From the NCBI RefSeq assembly GCF_001305965.1, contig NZ_JXQC01000003.1:3186861-3250860 (forward strand): DNA of 64,000 nt. Reading direction: 5' to 3'. How positions within the stretch are numbered: position 1 is the stretch's first letter; each line of letters starts with the position of its first letter. The DNA comes from Erythrobacter sp. SG61-1L (GTDB taxonomy: Bacteria; Pseudomonadota; Alphaproteobacteria; Sphingomonadales; Sphingomonadaceae). Made by a program: the position numbers and the translations under genes. This document shows positions 26,608 to 34,607 of this stretch, one piece after another. Under the pieces are notes generated by a model. The model searched no databases, was not told where the DNA came from, and saw only the letters and a program-made list of their open reading frames with translations.

Positions 26608-28137
26608 ATGGCCACCAGCCCGGATAAAGCCGGCAACCCGGATAATGCGGGGCACAGTTCCTTCGCGCAGGTCGTGGATACGTGGAGCCACTGGTGGCGC
26701 AACGCCGTGGTCAACACGGTCGATCAGGTGGAAGTGATCGCCAACCGGCGCGAGGAATGCCAGCTTTCCGCGCGCTATCTGTTCATGCTCGCCATGTCGG
26801 CGGGCATTGCGATCCTTGGCCTGCTGCTCTCGTCCCCGGCGGTGGTGATCGGCGCCATGCTGCTTTCGCCGCTGATGGGGCCGATCATCGGGCTGGGCTT
26901 TGCGCTGGCTACGGGCGATTATGTGTGGATGCGGCAGGCGGCCAAGGCGCTGGCGCTGGGCACGGCCATGTCAGTGGCCCTGTGCGCGCTGGTGGTGCTG
27001 CTGTCCCCCTTGCAGACGGTGACTGCGGAAATCGCCGCGCGCACCCGGCCCAATCTGTTCGATCTGGCCGTGGCGTTCTTTTCCGCATTGGCGGGCGCCT
27101 ATGCGATGATCCGCGGGCGCGAAGGCACCGTGGTGGGCGTGGCCATCGCCACGGCCCTGATGCCGCCACTGGCCGTGGTGGGCTTCGGCCTTGCCACGTG
27201 GAACGGGGCGGTATTCTGGGGCGCGCTTGGCCTGTTCGTCACCAACCTGCTGACCATTGCGCTGACGGCGTGGTTCATGGCGCGGCTCTATGGTTTCCGC
27301 TCGCGCTTGTCCGAACGGCAGAACCGCTTGCAGACTGCCGCTGTCGTGGCGGTATTCGTGGCGATGTCCGTGCCGCTGGCCATTTCGCTCAACCGCATCG
27401 TGTGGGAAACCCGGTCTTCCCAGAAAATCCGCAGCGAAGTGATGGATGCGTTCGACAACCGGGCCGTGCTGTCCGAAGTCCAGATCGACTGGGATGCCGA
27501 ACCGATCCGCATTTCCGCCACTGTCTTCACGCCGCAGCTTCAGCCCGATGCGGAAGGTGTTGCCGAGCGGGCCATTGCGCGGGAAATCGCGCGGGATGTG
27601 GATGTCACGATCATCCAGTCCAAGGTCGGGCCGGACAAGGACGCAGCAGAGGCGGCGCAGCTTGCCGCCGCCCGCGCCAACAAGGAAGCGGCGGACCGCC
27701 AGCGGGCGGAACAATTGGGCGAAGGGCTTTCGCTGGTGGCGGGCGTGGATGAAAGCGCCGTGGTGATCGACCGGCAGAACCGCCGCGCGTTGGTAACGGC
27801 CCGCCCGCTCGAAGGGCTGGGGCTGGCCGGCTATCGCGAACTGGAAGCGCGCGTTGCCCGCACGGAACCGGAATGGAGCATCGAACTCAAGCCGCCCGCG
27901 CGCCCGCTGCCGCGCGTCGCCTTCGACAAGGGCGAACCGACGAAGGACGGGCAGGATGCACTGGCGCTGATCGGCTGGGCCGCGCAGCGCATCGGCGTGC
28001 CGGTAATCCTTTCGGGCACCGATGCCGAAACCGCCACGGCGGCCGAAGTGCTGGGCGGGCAGGGCGTGGTCACGCGCAGGGAAACCGGCGGCGATGCGGG
28101 CACCGTAACCGCGCGCTGGGCCGCACCGGATCAATAG
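26608..28137 (+). CDS. DUF389 membrane protein with periplasmic C-terminal domain
   Basis: A 509-residue protein. Residues about 60-250 hold five to six membrane helices with the DUF389 signatures SSPAVVIGAMLLSPLMGPI and GREGTVVGVAIATALMPPL. The C-terminal 240 residues are soluble and include an Ala/Lys-rich helical stretch (about 345-375) and a final OmpA-like or BON-like alpha/beta segment. Such a tail is not in the minimal DUF389 proteins. Transport role unknown. Confidence 0.82.
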   Translation: MATSPDKAGNPDNAGHSSFAQVVDTWSHWWRNAVVNTVDQVEVIANRREECQLSARYLFMLAMSAGIAILGLLLSSPAVVIGAMLLSPLMGPIIGLGFALATGDYVWMRQAAKALALGTAMSVALCALVVLLSPLQTVTAEIAARTRPNLFDLAVAFFSALAGAYAMIRGREGTVVGVAIATALMPPLAVVGFGLATWNGAVFWGALGLFVTNLLTIALTAWFMARLYGFRSRLSERQNRLQTAAVVAVFVAMSVPLAISLNRIVWETRSSQKIRSEVMDAFDNRAVLSEVQIDWDAEPIRISATVFTPQLQPDAEGVAERAIAREIARDVDVTIIQSKVGPDKDAAEAAQLAAARANKEAADRQRAEQLGEGLSLVAGVDESAVVIDRQNRRALVTARPLEGLGLAGYRELEARVARTEPEWSIELKPPARPLPRVAFDKGEPTKDGQDALALIGWAAQRIGVPVILSGTDAETATAAEVLGGQGVVTRRETGGDAGTVTARWAAPDQ

Positions 28138-28147
28138 GGGAAACGCG

Positions 28148-28543
28148 ATGCACACAGAATTCACGATCCTGGGCCTCGCGGCATTGCTGCTGCTGGTTCA
28201 CATCATGGCCGCGATCCGGATCAAGACGCAGCAATATGGCGTGGATTGGAACATGGGCGCGCGGGACGAGGCTCTGCCGCCGCTCAATCCCGTGGCCGCC
28301 CGGCTGGAACGCGCGCGCGACAATTTCTTGGAGACGCTGCCGATCGCGATCATTGCCCTGCTGGGCGTGGCACTGACCGGCAAAAGCTCCACGCTCACCC
28401 TGGCCGCAGGCTGGGTCTGGCTGGGGGCACGGGCGGTCTATCTGCCGCTCTACTGGGCGGGCGTGCCGAAGGTGCGCACCTATGTGTGGGGCGTAGCGCT
28501 GATTGCCCTGCTGGTGCTGCTTGGCGTGTTGCTGCTGGGGTAG
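28148..28543 (+). CDS. MAPEG family membrane protein
   Basis: A 131-residue protein with four hydrophobic helices and the MAPEG-like loop RLERARDNFLETLPIAI between helices 1 and 2, plus YLPLYWAGVPKVRT between helices 3 and 4. Related eicosanoid/glutathione enzymes use this four-helix fold; no activity is established for short bacterial members. It starts 10 bases after the DUF389 stop. Confidence 0.85.
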   Translation: MHTEFTILGLAALLLLVHIMAAIRIKTQQYGVDWNMGARDEALPPLNPVAARLERARDNFLETLPIAIIALLGVALTGKSSTLTLAAGWVWLGARAVYLPLYWAGVPKVRTYVWGVALIALLVLLGVLLLG

Positions 28544-28657
28544 CGGGGGAGTGCGCCCAACCCCTTCGCCAACCCGGACCTTCGACAGGCTCTGGGCGGA
28601 CCTCCCTGCGGTCGATCCGGGATCGCTGGCCTTTGCGCGCGTACCCACTTCCTGTTT

Positions 28658-28735
28658 CGTCATCCCGGACCTGTTCCGGGATCCAGCTTCTTCTTCTCGC
28701 CGGAAAGCTGGACCCCGGAATAAATCCGGGGTGAC
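28658..28735. repeat. Dispersed inverted repeat, CGTCATCCCGG type
   Basis: Left arm CGTCATCCCGGACCTGTTCC and right arm ending CCGGGGTGAC pair through their outer ends; the inner GGGATCCAGC/GCTGGACCCC stretch (28678 onward) adds a second pairing. It is a diverged relative of the CGTCATTCCCGCG elements in this window. Confidence 0.65.
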
Positions 28736-28767
28736 ATGTAAAGTGCGAGCGCATTTGGCAAATCACC

Positions 28768-28796
28768 TTGACATTACGAACCGTTTCGGTTATATG
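28768..28796 (+). promoter_or_regulatory. Sigma70-type promoter containing a palindromic operator
   Basis: A perfect -35 TTGACA (28768-28773) and a -10 TATATG (28791-28796) are separated by exactly 17 bases. The spacer carries the inverted repeat AACCG-TTT-CGGTT (28779-28791), well placed for a repressor that would block polymerase. Confidence 0.55.
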
Positions 28797-28804
28797 CCCC
28801 GCAC

Positions 28805-28843
28805 CTTGCAGCAATAGCACGCTGCAAGCCTCCAATCCGGAGG
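28805..28843 (+). promoter_or_regulatory. Structured mRNA leader with a masked Shine-Dalgarno
   Basis: Just downstream of the promoter, CTTGCAGC (28805-28812) and GCTGCAAG (28821-28828) form a perfect 8-bp stem. Directly after it CCTCC (28829-28833) can pair with GGAGG (28839-28843), which is the ribosome binding site 5 bases before the ATG at 28849. The second hairpin would hide the site, a layout used by RNA thermometers and ligand-sensing leaders. Confidence 0.5.
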
Positions 28844-28848
28844 GCGGC

Positions 28849-29127
28849 ATGTCGACTGCCTTTCCTCCCTTGTTCGCTTTGAACAACGCGGCCGGTGCGG
28901 GTGTGTGTCTGCGGGGGCGTTACCCCTTGGCAAAGCCGCCTGCGCCAGATGCGGTTACCGGATGCGCGGATTTCACCGGCCGCCCCCGATCCTGCCCCCT
29001 CTTGCGGGCAGGCCATCCGGGGCGTGCACGCAGAACCGCCAGTGGCGCGGGATCATCACCCGCGAGAAGGGGATGCCCGGCTGCGAGCCCGCGGGCGCCT
29101 TTTCCGGCCGGTCACCGATCGGGTTGA
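28849..29127 (+). CDS. Possible small protein downstream of structured leader
   Basis: A 92-codon frame starting MSTAFPPLFALNNAAGAG with a good Shine-Dalgarno (GGAGGG) and its own promoter. The first 35 or so codons use G/C third positions in a gene-like way, but the rest does not and overlaps a better-looking frame on the other strand. It could be a short leader peptide, a frameshifted gene or a non-coding RNA. No family is recognised. Confidence 0.3.
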   Translation: MSTAFPPLFALNNAAGAGVCLRGRYPLAKPPAPDAVTGCADFTGRPRSCPLLRAGHPGRARRTASGAGSSPARRGCPAASPRAPFPAGHRSG

Positions 29128-29191
29128 GCCAGGTGCATGGTGGATGCCCCGGCCCTTCGCTATCCTTCCGCCCGCCCCCTGCACGCGCCAT
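28973..29191 (-). CDS. Possible small hypothetical protein
   Basis: A 72-codon frame whose middle part (TWLNPIGDRPEKAPAGSQPG and SRVMIPRHWRFCVHAPDG) uses almost only G or C in third positions and a natural amino-acid mix, like real genes in this genome. The ribosome binding site is poor (AGGA touching the ATG). No family is recognised. Confidence 0.3.
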   Translation of the reverse strand: MARAGGGRKDSEGPGHPPCTWLNPIGDRPEKAPAGSQPGIPFSRVMIPRHWRFCVHAPDGLPARGGRIGGGR

Positions 29192-29296
29192 TCCTGACGC
29201 CGTGCCGGCCGCGCGATTGGTTTGTTTGCATTACACTGGCGGTAAGGTCCGGGTTTGCCGCCGGATGGATTTACGTAGCTGCCCGATCTTACCCTT

Positions 29297-29366
29297 CGTC
29301 ATCCCCGCGAAGGCGGGGATCCAGCAGCAACCGTCGAACTGGATTCCCGCCTGCGCGGGAATGACG
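29297..29366. repeat. Dispersed inverted repeat, CGTCATCCCCGCG type
   Basis: Left arm CGTCATCCCCGCGAAGGCGG starts at 29297 and the right arm CCGCCTGCGCGGGAATGACG ends at 29366. Inner GGATCCAG/CTGGATTCC continues the pairing. It belongs to the same family as the element at 23962-24031. Confidence 0.8.
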
Positions 29367-29380
29367 AATTAAGCCCACAC

Positions 29381-29514
29381 CCGCTCATCCTGAGCTTGTC
29401 GGAAGCGAAGCTGGCCGAAGGCCAACGACGCGCAGAACATGTGCCCAACCGGACCCGCACAAGGACCAAGCCCAAAGCTCAGCGCGTGTCCTTCGACAGG
29501 CTCAGGACGAACGG
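29381..29514. repeat. Dispersed inverted repeat, CGTTCGTCCTGAGC type (imperfect copy)
   Basis: Left arm 29381-29404 (CCGCTCATCCTGAGCTTGTC plus 4 bases) and right arm 29492-29514 (TTCGACAGGCTCAGGACGAA plus 3) are inverted copies with a few mismatches. A near-perfect copy of the same element lies at 62747-62830. Confidence 0.7.
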
Positions 29515-29530
29515 GGGGAAGGCGGAGGCC

Positions 29531-29551
29531 GGCCCGCCCTCAAGGCGGGCC
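29531..29551 (-). terminator. Probable terminator hairpin after the acyl-AMP ligase gene
   Basis: GGCCCGCC (29531-29538) and GGCGGGCC (29544-29551) make an 8-bp stem with a CTCAA loop, 10 bases past the minus-strand stop codon. No U-run follows on the minus strand, so termination strength is uncertain. Confidence 0.4.
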
Positions 29552-29561
29552 TTGTCCCTGC

Positions 29562-31295
29562 TTACGCCGCGATCTTGTAAGGCTCGATCTCGCCCGAAAG
29601 GTAGAGCTTCTTGGCCTTGGCGCGGCTGAGCTTGCCGCTGCTGGTACGCGGCAGGGTGCGGGGGGGAACCAGTTCCACCACGCAGTTCATGCCGGTGACC
29701 GAACGGACCTTGTCGCGGATCAGTTCGCGCAGTTCCACGCGCTTGTCCTCGTCCGAAACGCGGCAGTGGACCAGCACGGCGGGCACTTCCTCGCCATTGT
29801 CCGTTTCCACGGAGAAGGCGGCGATGTCGCCATGGTTGAAGCCCGGCAGCTGTTCCACGGCCCATTCGATGTCCTGGGGCCAGTGGTTCTTGCCGTTGAT
29901 GATGATCATGTCCTTCGCGCGGCCGACGATGAACAGATAGCCATCGGCCATGTAGCCCATGTCGCCCGTATCCAGCCAGCCATCCACCAGGCAGGCGGCC
30001 GTGGCCTCGGGGTCGCGGTAATAGGAATGCATCACGCTTTCGCCGCGGCACCACACTTTGCCGATATGGTGATCGGGCAGGGCGTTGTTCGCTTCGCCGC
30101 GGATTTCCAGGTCGATGCCCTTCACCGGCTTGCCGCAATTGACGATGGCGCGATAGCGGGCCGGGCGCGAGAGATCGCGCGGCGTGCCGGAAAGGCGTTC
30201 TTCCTCCACCAGTTCCACGTGGATGCCTTCGCCCGGCGGCATCAGGGTGACGGCCAGCGTCGCTTCGGCAAGGCCGTAGCTGGGCAGGAAGGCACTGGCG
30301 CGGAAGCCGGCTTCGGCAAAGACGTTGACGAAATTCTGCATCACGTCCGGGCGGATCATGTCCGCCCCGTTGCCTGCGATGCGCCAGCGCGACAGGTCGA
30401 AGCGTTCCGCCACATGGGTCTGGCTCGAAACGCGGCGGGCGCAGATGTCATAGCCGAAAGTGGGCGAGAAGCTGACCGACGTATCCGGGTTGCGGCTGAT
30501 CAGGTCCAGCCAGGCGAGCGGGCGGCGGGCGAAATCCTCGGTCTTCAGGTAATCGACCGAGAACTGGTTGCCGATGGGCGAGAGGAAGCAGCCCACCAGG
30601 CCCATGTCATGATACCAGGGCAGCCAGCTGACGCAGCGGTCGAGCGGGCCGATTTCCATGCCATGGCCGTGGCCGGCCAGATTATGCAGCAGCGAACGGT
30701 GCGTTACCGCCACGCCATGCGGGAAGCGGGTGGAACCGCTGGAATATTGCAGGAAGCAGATGCCTTCCGGATCGAGCGCCGGGAGTTCGGTCTCAGGCGC
30801 GTCTTCCTGTTCGAAACTTTCCCAGCTGATGCCTTCGCAGCCCTGCCGTTCGGCAGCGGCCAGCGCCATGCCTTCGATCTCTGCGGGATAGAAGAGGAAC
30901 TTCGGTTCCGCGCTTTCCATCTGCACGGCGATCTGGTCGATATAATGATCCTTGCCGCCGAAGCTGGTGGGCAGCGGCAGCGGCACGGGCCACACGCCGG
31001 CATAGACCGCACCGCAGAACAGGGCTGCGAATTGCGGACCCGTCTCGGCGATCAGGGCCATCCGGTCCCCCGGCTTCGCGCCGCGCGCGATCAGGCGGTG
31101 GGCCATCTTCAGCGCGTCCTGGCGCAGTTCGCTGAAGGGATAGGGCCGGATCAGCGTCCCGCGCGGATCGTGGAAATTGAAGCCTTTTACGCCTTGCGCG
31201 GCATAGTCCAGCGCCTCCGCAAAGGTTGCGAAGTCGGCGCGGCGGCGCGGCAGATCGCACTTGTTCGGCGTCGGCTGGAGTACGGCGTCGGTCAT
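29562..31295 (-). CDS. Fatty acyl-AMP ligase (FAAL-type AMP-dependent synthetase)
   Basis: Activates a fatty acid as acyl-AMP, usually for loading onto an acyl carrier protein. The 577-residue protein has the A3 loop YSSGSTRFPHGV at 184-195; the STRxP variant in place of the usual STGxPKG is typical of FAALs rather than CoA ligases. Also present are LPSYGLAEATLAV, DGWLDTGDMGYMADGYLFIVGR and the C-terminal RTSSGKLSRAKAKKL lysine motif. No acyl carrier protein or polyketide synthase gene is adjacent, so the acceptor is unknown. Confidence 0.88.
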   Translation of the reverse strand: MTDAVLQPTPNKCDLPRRRADFATFAEALDYAAQGVKGFNFHDPRGTLIRPYPFSELRQDALKMAHRLIARGAKPGDRMALIAETGPQFAALFCGAVYAGVWPVPLPLPTSFGGKDHYIDQIAVQMESAEPKFLFYPAEIEGMALAAAERQGCEGISWESFEQEDAPETELPALDPEGICFLQYSSGSTRFPHGVAVTHRSLLHNLAGHGHGMEIGPLDRCVSWLPWYHDMGLVGCFLSPIGNQFSVDYLKTEDFARRPLAWLDLISRNPDTSVSFSPTFGYDICARRVSSQTHVAERFDLSRWRIAGNGADMIRPDVMQNFVNVFAEAGFRASAFLPSYGLAEATLAVTLMPPGEGIHVELVEEERLSGTPRDLSRPARYRAIVNCGKPVKGIDLEIRGEANNALPDHHIGKVWCRGESVMHSYYRDPEATAACLVDGWLDTGDMGYMADGYLFIVGRAKDMIIINGKNHWPQDIEWAVEQLPGFNHGDIAAFSVETDNGEEVPAVLVHCRVSDEDKRVELRELIRDKVRSVTGMNCVVELVPPRTLPRTSSGKLSRAKAKKLYLSGEIEPYKIAA

Positions 31296-31454
31296 GGTCT
31301 AGCGAAACCCGTTATTGATCCCAAAGCACGCCCCAATTCGCCGGGGCGCTTGAACGCAAGCTGAAACGCACACCTCTCCCCAAGTGCGGTTTCGGGTGGT
31401 TTACACCTCGCGCATGCTGTCCAATCCACGGCGAGTGTGGCACGAATATGGCCG

Positions 31455-32027
31455 ATGCAACCCGATGCCCGTCACAATCCCCGGCTAAAACGGCCGCCGC
31501 GCCCGCTCGACCGGCCCCGGATGGAGGAAATGGCGCTGGCCTATGTCGCGCGTTTCGCCACCAGTGCGGCAAAGCTGGAAGCCTATCTGAAGCGCAAATT
31601 GCGCGAACGCGGCTGGGACGGGGAAGGCCAGCCCGATGTCGCGGCGCTGGTCGGGCGCTATGTCGAACTCGGCTATATCGACGATGAAACCTATGCCCGC
31701 ACCAAGGCGGGCGGCCTGCTGCGGCGCGGCTATGGCCCAAGGCGCGTGAGCCAGGCCTTGGGCGCGGCGGGAATTTCGGAAGACATTCGCGAGAATGTGC
31801 AGGCCAGCGAGGCAGAGGAACGCCGCGCCGCGCTGGCGCTGGCCCGCAAGCGCCGCTTCGGGCCGTTCGGAACCGCGACGACGGATCGTGCCATGCGCGA
31901 GAAACAGATCGCCGCCATGCTGCGTGCAGGCCACGCTCTCGACAGCGCGCGCGAATTGGTGGATGCCCCCAGCACCGAGGCGGCCGAGCAATGGGCCGCT
32001 GCCGGGGAAGAAGAGGATGGGTCGTGA
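31455..32027 (+). CDS. recX: RecX family regulator of RecA
   Basis: Binds RecA filaments and limits recombination. The roughly 190-residue protein shows the three-helix repeat of RecX: MALAYVARFATSAAKLEAYLKRKL and VGRYVELGYIDDETYARTKA in the first two repeats. The start is uncertain: 31455 is the first ATG, a GTG 18 bases upstream is possible, and the ATG at 31530 has the best ribosome site (GGAGGA). The next gene overlaps the stop by GTGA. Confidence 0.82.
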   Translation: MQPDARHNPRLKRPPRPLDRPRMEEMALAYVARFATSAAKLEAYLKRKLRERGWDGEGQPDVAALVGRYVELGYIDDETYARTKAGGLLRRGYGPRRVSQALGAAGISEDIRENVQASEAEERRAALALARKRRFGPFGTATTDRAMREKQIAAMLRAGHALDSARELVDAPSTEAAEQWAAAGEEEDGS

Positions 32028-32524
32028 CGATTTCTAGGCTTTTCGCATTGGCGGCTGGGGCTGCACTGGCATCGCTCGCCGCCTGTTCGCCGCAGGACAG
32101 GGCATCTGCCGCCGGCACGGCGCCGATGGCCCAGCCCTCACGCCACCCGGAATCCGGGTTGCCGGTGATCCCCCTCACCGTCACGCAGAACGGCAAGACC
32201 CATCGGTTCATGGTGGAAGTGGCCGCCAGCGAGGAAGAACAGGCCAAGGGCCTGATGTTCCGCAAGCAGATGGGCGCGGATGAAGGCATGATCTTCCCCC
32301 GCCGTCCGCCTGACGTGCCCAGCTTCTGGATGCGCAACACGGTGATCCCGCTCGACATCATCTTCATCGGCACGGACGGGAAGGTGTTGAACATCGCGGC
32401 TAACGCCGTGCCCTATTCGCTCGATTCGCGTCCCTCTGTCGGGGTTGCCAAGGCTGTGCTGGAACTGAATGGCGGCCGCGCCGCCGAACTGGGGATCGGC
32501 CCCGGCGCAAAAGTGGAATGGTAA
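32024..32524 (+). CDS. DUF192 lipoprotein
   Basis: A 166-residue protein with a lipoprotein signal (SLAA-C21) and a DUF192 beta-rich domain, including EEEQAKGLMFRKQM, MIFPRRPPDVPSFWMRNT and PLDIIFIGTDGKV. Function unknown in the family. It begins with a GTG overlapping the recX stop, so both are co-translated. Confidence 0.87.
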   Translation: MTISRLFALAAGAALASLAACSPQDRASAAGTAPMAQPSRHPESGLPVIPLTVTQNGKTHRFMVEVAASEEEQAKGLMFRKQMGADEGMIFPRRPPDVPSFWMRNTVIPLDIIFIGTDGKVLNIAANAVPYSLDSRPSVGVAKAVLELNGGRAAELGIGPGAKVEW

Positions 32525-32618
32525 GGGCACGGTACTGATACCCGGCTCAGCCGATTTGAGAGGCGAGGGCGCAGTGTTTGGCTTGCGCGGCCCCCGGCTT
32601 TGCGGCTAACGCGCGGCC

Positions 32619-33029
32619 ATGGGAATCCTCGGCAAGATCTTCACCTGGTGGGACGGCGCCACCATCGGCACCTCGATGTTCAGCTCGATGAATGGCGAGC
32701 ATGTGGGCACCGATGCGCAGGGCAACCGCTATTTCCGCTCCACCAAGAAGAAGACCGTGGAAGGCCGCGAACGGCGCTGGGTCATCTATAACGGCGCCAA
32801 CGATGCCAGCCGCGTTCCGGCCGAATGGCATGGCTGGCTGCACGGCGCGTTCGACAGCGTTCCCGAAAGCAATCTTCCCCCGCCGCGGATCTGGGAAGCG
32901 GATTACACCCCCAACGCTACCGGCACTTCCTCGGCCTATCGCCCGGCCGGCGCGCTGGAACGCGGCGGCGTGCGCGCCCCCGCCACCGGCGATTACGAAG
33001 CCTGGTCGCCGGATGGCGGCAATCTTTGA
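32619..33029 (+). CDS. NADH:ubiquinone oxidoreductase NDUFA12-like subunit
   Basis: Accessory subunit of respiratory complex I (mitochondrial B17.2/NDUFA12 homologue). The 136-residue protein has the hallmark GTDAQGNRYFR, RRWVIYNG and ASRVPAEWHGWLH motifs. It is one of the few complex I accessory subunits kept in alphaproteobacteria. It is separated from the main nuo operon, which is not in the window. Confidence 0.93.
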   Translation: MGILGKIFTWWDGATIGTSMFSSMNGEHVGTDAQGNRYFRSTKKKTVEGRERRWVIYNGANDASRVPAEWHGWLHGAFDSVPESNLPPPRIWEADYTPNATGTSSAYRPAGALERGGVRAPATGDYEAWSPDGGNL

Positions 33030-33048
33030 CCTCGCCGGACGCCTGATC

Positions 33049-33654
33049 ATGCGCCGGGCGACAGCCCTTTCGGCAGTGATGCTCCTTGGGCTGCTGGCAG
33101 CCTGCAAGGGCGAACCCACGGTTCCCGAAGGACAGGAAACCGAAGTCCCCAAGGAATTCGCGTCCGCCGATACGCCTTCGGGCATCGCGGATGAAGGGCT
33201 GGGCACTCCGCGTGAAGAGCGGGTGGCCACTCTGGGCCTGCTGAACAAGCGCAACAACATCACGCAGGACATTCAGCTCAAGCCGGGCGAATCGAAGCGC
33301 GTAGGCGATGTGATCGTGCGCCTCGCCACCTGTGAGCGGACGCCGCCCTGGGAAAATCCGCCCGAAACCGGCGCCTTCGTTCAGGTGCTGGTGGCGCAGC
33401 GCAGTTCGCCCGGCGCGACGCCGAAATGGCTGCGCGTTTTCTCCGGCTGGTTGTTCAAGAATTCCCCCTCGCTCAACGTGGTGGAACACCCCGTCTATGA
33501 CGTGTGGGTCAAGGATTGCGCGATGAGCTTCCCGGGCGAAGAGGCGCCGCTGCCTTCGGAAGAACGCGCCGCATCGCCCGCGCCTTCGGCCAGCGCCTCG
33601 CCTGCCCCGGCGCCTGCGGCCAGCCCTTCGGCTTCGGCCAGCAACGCGGAATAG
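33049..33654 (+). CDS. DUF2155 lipoprotein
   Basis: A 201-residue protein with a lipoprotein signal (LLAA-C19), a short spacer and a DUF2155 domain containing RLATCERTPPWENPPETGAF and LRVFSGWLFKNSPSLNVVEHP plus VYDVWVKDC. The last 30 residues are a Ser/Ala/Pro-rich tail (SASASPAPAPAASPSASASN) that lies on the opposite strand of the aat gene's 3' end; the genes overlap by 160 bases. Confidence 0.85.
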   Translation: MRRATALSAVMLLGLLAACKGEPTVPEGQETEVPKEFASADTPSGIADEGLGTPREERVATLGLLNKRNNITQDIQLKPGESKRVGDVIVRLATCERTPPWENPPETGAFVQVLVAQRSSPGATPKWLRVFSGWLFKNSPSLNVVEHPVYDVWVKDCAMSFPGEEAPLPSEERAASPAPSASASPAPAPAASPSASASNAE

Positions 33655-34286
33655 GCACTCGGCAAGTCGGCCAAGGGGCCGGGCCGGCAGGCCTGCGCCA
33701 GCAATTCCAGATAGCGCGCTTGTGTGATTTCAACCGCGCCCAGCGAGGAAAGATGCTCGGTCAGGAACTGGCAGTCGAGCAGTTCGGCCCCGGCCCGGCG
33801 CAGCAGCGCCACCAGCCAGGCCAGCGCCACCTTGGACGAATCGCGCGTGCGGCTGAACATGCTCTCGCCGCAGAACACCCGGTCGAACCCCACGCCGTAA
33901 AGCCCGCCCACCAATTCGCGTCCGCCACTGCCGTCAGGCAGCCAGCATTCGATCGAATGGGCATGGCCCGCCAGGTGCAGCGTACGATAGCTGGCGGCGA
34001 TTCGCTCGCTGATCCAGCTTTCCTGCCTGCCGGCACGCGGCGCGGCGCAGGCGTCCAGCACTTCGCCAAAGGCTTCGTTGCAGGTTACCGTGAAGCGATC
34101 CTGCCGGATGACCTTGGCCAGCGAGCGCGAACAGTGGAACCCGTCCAGCGGCAGGATTGCGCGCAGGCGCGGCTCCACCCAGAAAACCTCCGGATCGTCG
34201 CGGCTGTCGGCCATCGGGAAGATCCCGCTGCGATAGGCCAGCAGCAGCGTATCGGCCGGAATGATCTTGGGCGCGGGTGCGTGCAT
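33495..34286 (-). CDS. aat: Leucyl/phenylalanyl-tRNA--protein transferase
   Basis: Adds Leu or Phe to N-terminal Arg/Lys of proteins, marking them for ClpS/ClpAP. The 263-residue protein has LLLAYRSGIFPMADSRDDPEVFWVEP, ESWISERIAASYRTLHLAG and YGVGFDRVFCGESMFSRTRDSSKVAL (quoted in parts) typical of Aat. The C-terminus ends SSPGKLIAQSLTHTS, which I recall as shared by sphingomonad Aat proteins, so the stop at 33495 is probably real although it overlaps the convergent DUF2155 gene. Confidence 0.88.
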   Translation of the reverse strand: MHAPAPKIIPADTLLLAYRSGIFPMADSRDDPEVFWVEPRLRAILPLDGFHCSRSLAKVIRQDRFTVTCNEAFGEVLDACAAPRAGRQESWISERIAASYRTLHLAGHAHSIECWLPDGSGGRELVGGLYGVGFDRVFCGESMFSRTRDSSKVALAWLVALLRRAGAELLDCQFLTEHLSSLGAVEITQARYLELLAQACRPGPLADLPSAYSALLAEAEGLAAGAGAGEALAEGAGDAARSSEGSGASSPGKLIAQSLTHTS

Positions 34287-34412
34287 GAATGCAGTTTACC
34301 AGCCTGTGCCGCATTGCGGAAATACGAAGTGTCCCGACACGCCGTGTGACACAGGATGTGATGACGGGGTTGCTATCGTGGGGGCTTGGCGATAGAGGCC
34401 GCATCCGCCTGG

Positions 34413-34488
34413 AGGAGTGTAGCTCAGTTGGTAGAGCATCGGTCTCCAAAACCGAGGGCCGCGGGTTCGAATCCTGCCACTCCTGCCA
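34413..34488 (+). tRNA. tRNA-Trp (anticodon CCA)
   Basis: A 76-nt cloverleaf: acceptor AGGAGTG/CACTCCT, D-loop GTAGCTCAGTTGGTAGAGC, anticodon stem TCGGT/ACCGA with loop CTCCAAA (anticodon 34446-34448), T-arm GGGTTCGAATCC, discriminator G and encoded CCA at 34486-34488. Confidence 0.97.
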
Positions 34489-34607
34489 GGCGATTTCCTC
34501 TCTGACATCGCTGTAACGCGCCCGCCCCGGTTTCCCGCCGGGCCGAATCGCTCTGGCCTTTCGCCGGATGCTCGGGATATGCCTGGTGCGGGCAACTGGG
34601 GGACGGC

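Larger units (their letters stand above)
28544..29561. other. 1-kb region without a confident gene
   Basis: The stretch from the MAPEG stop to the acyl-AMP ligase stop holds three inverted repeats (28658-28735, 29297-29366, 29381-29514), a strong promoter-like sequence with a structured leader (28768-28851), and two weak overlapping open frames listed separately. The segment 29192-29296 shows nothing I recognise. Confidence 0.6.

Noticed and set aside
28768-29250. RNase P RNA, tmRNA, 6S or SRP RNA
   Set aside because: None of the conserved cores (GAGGAAAGTCC, tag sequence, GGAAGGAAGCAGCC) is present on either strand.
29439-31364. A plus-strand open frame of over 600 codons
   Set aside because: It is antisense to the acyl-AMP ligase, has no family motif and an Ala/His/Arg-rich composition typical of GC-rich shadows.
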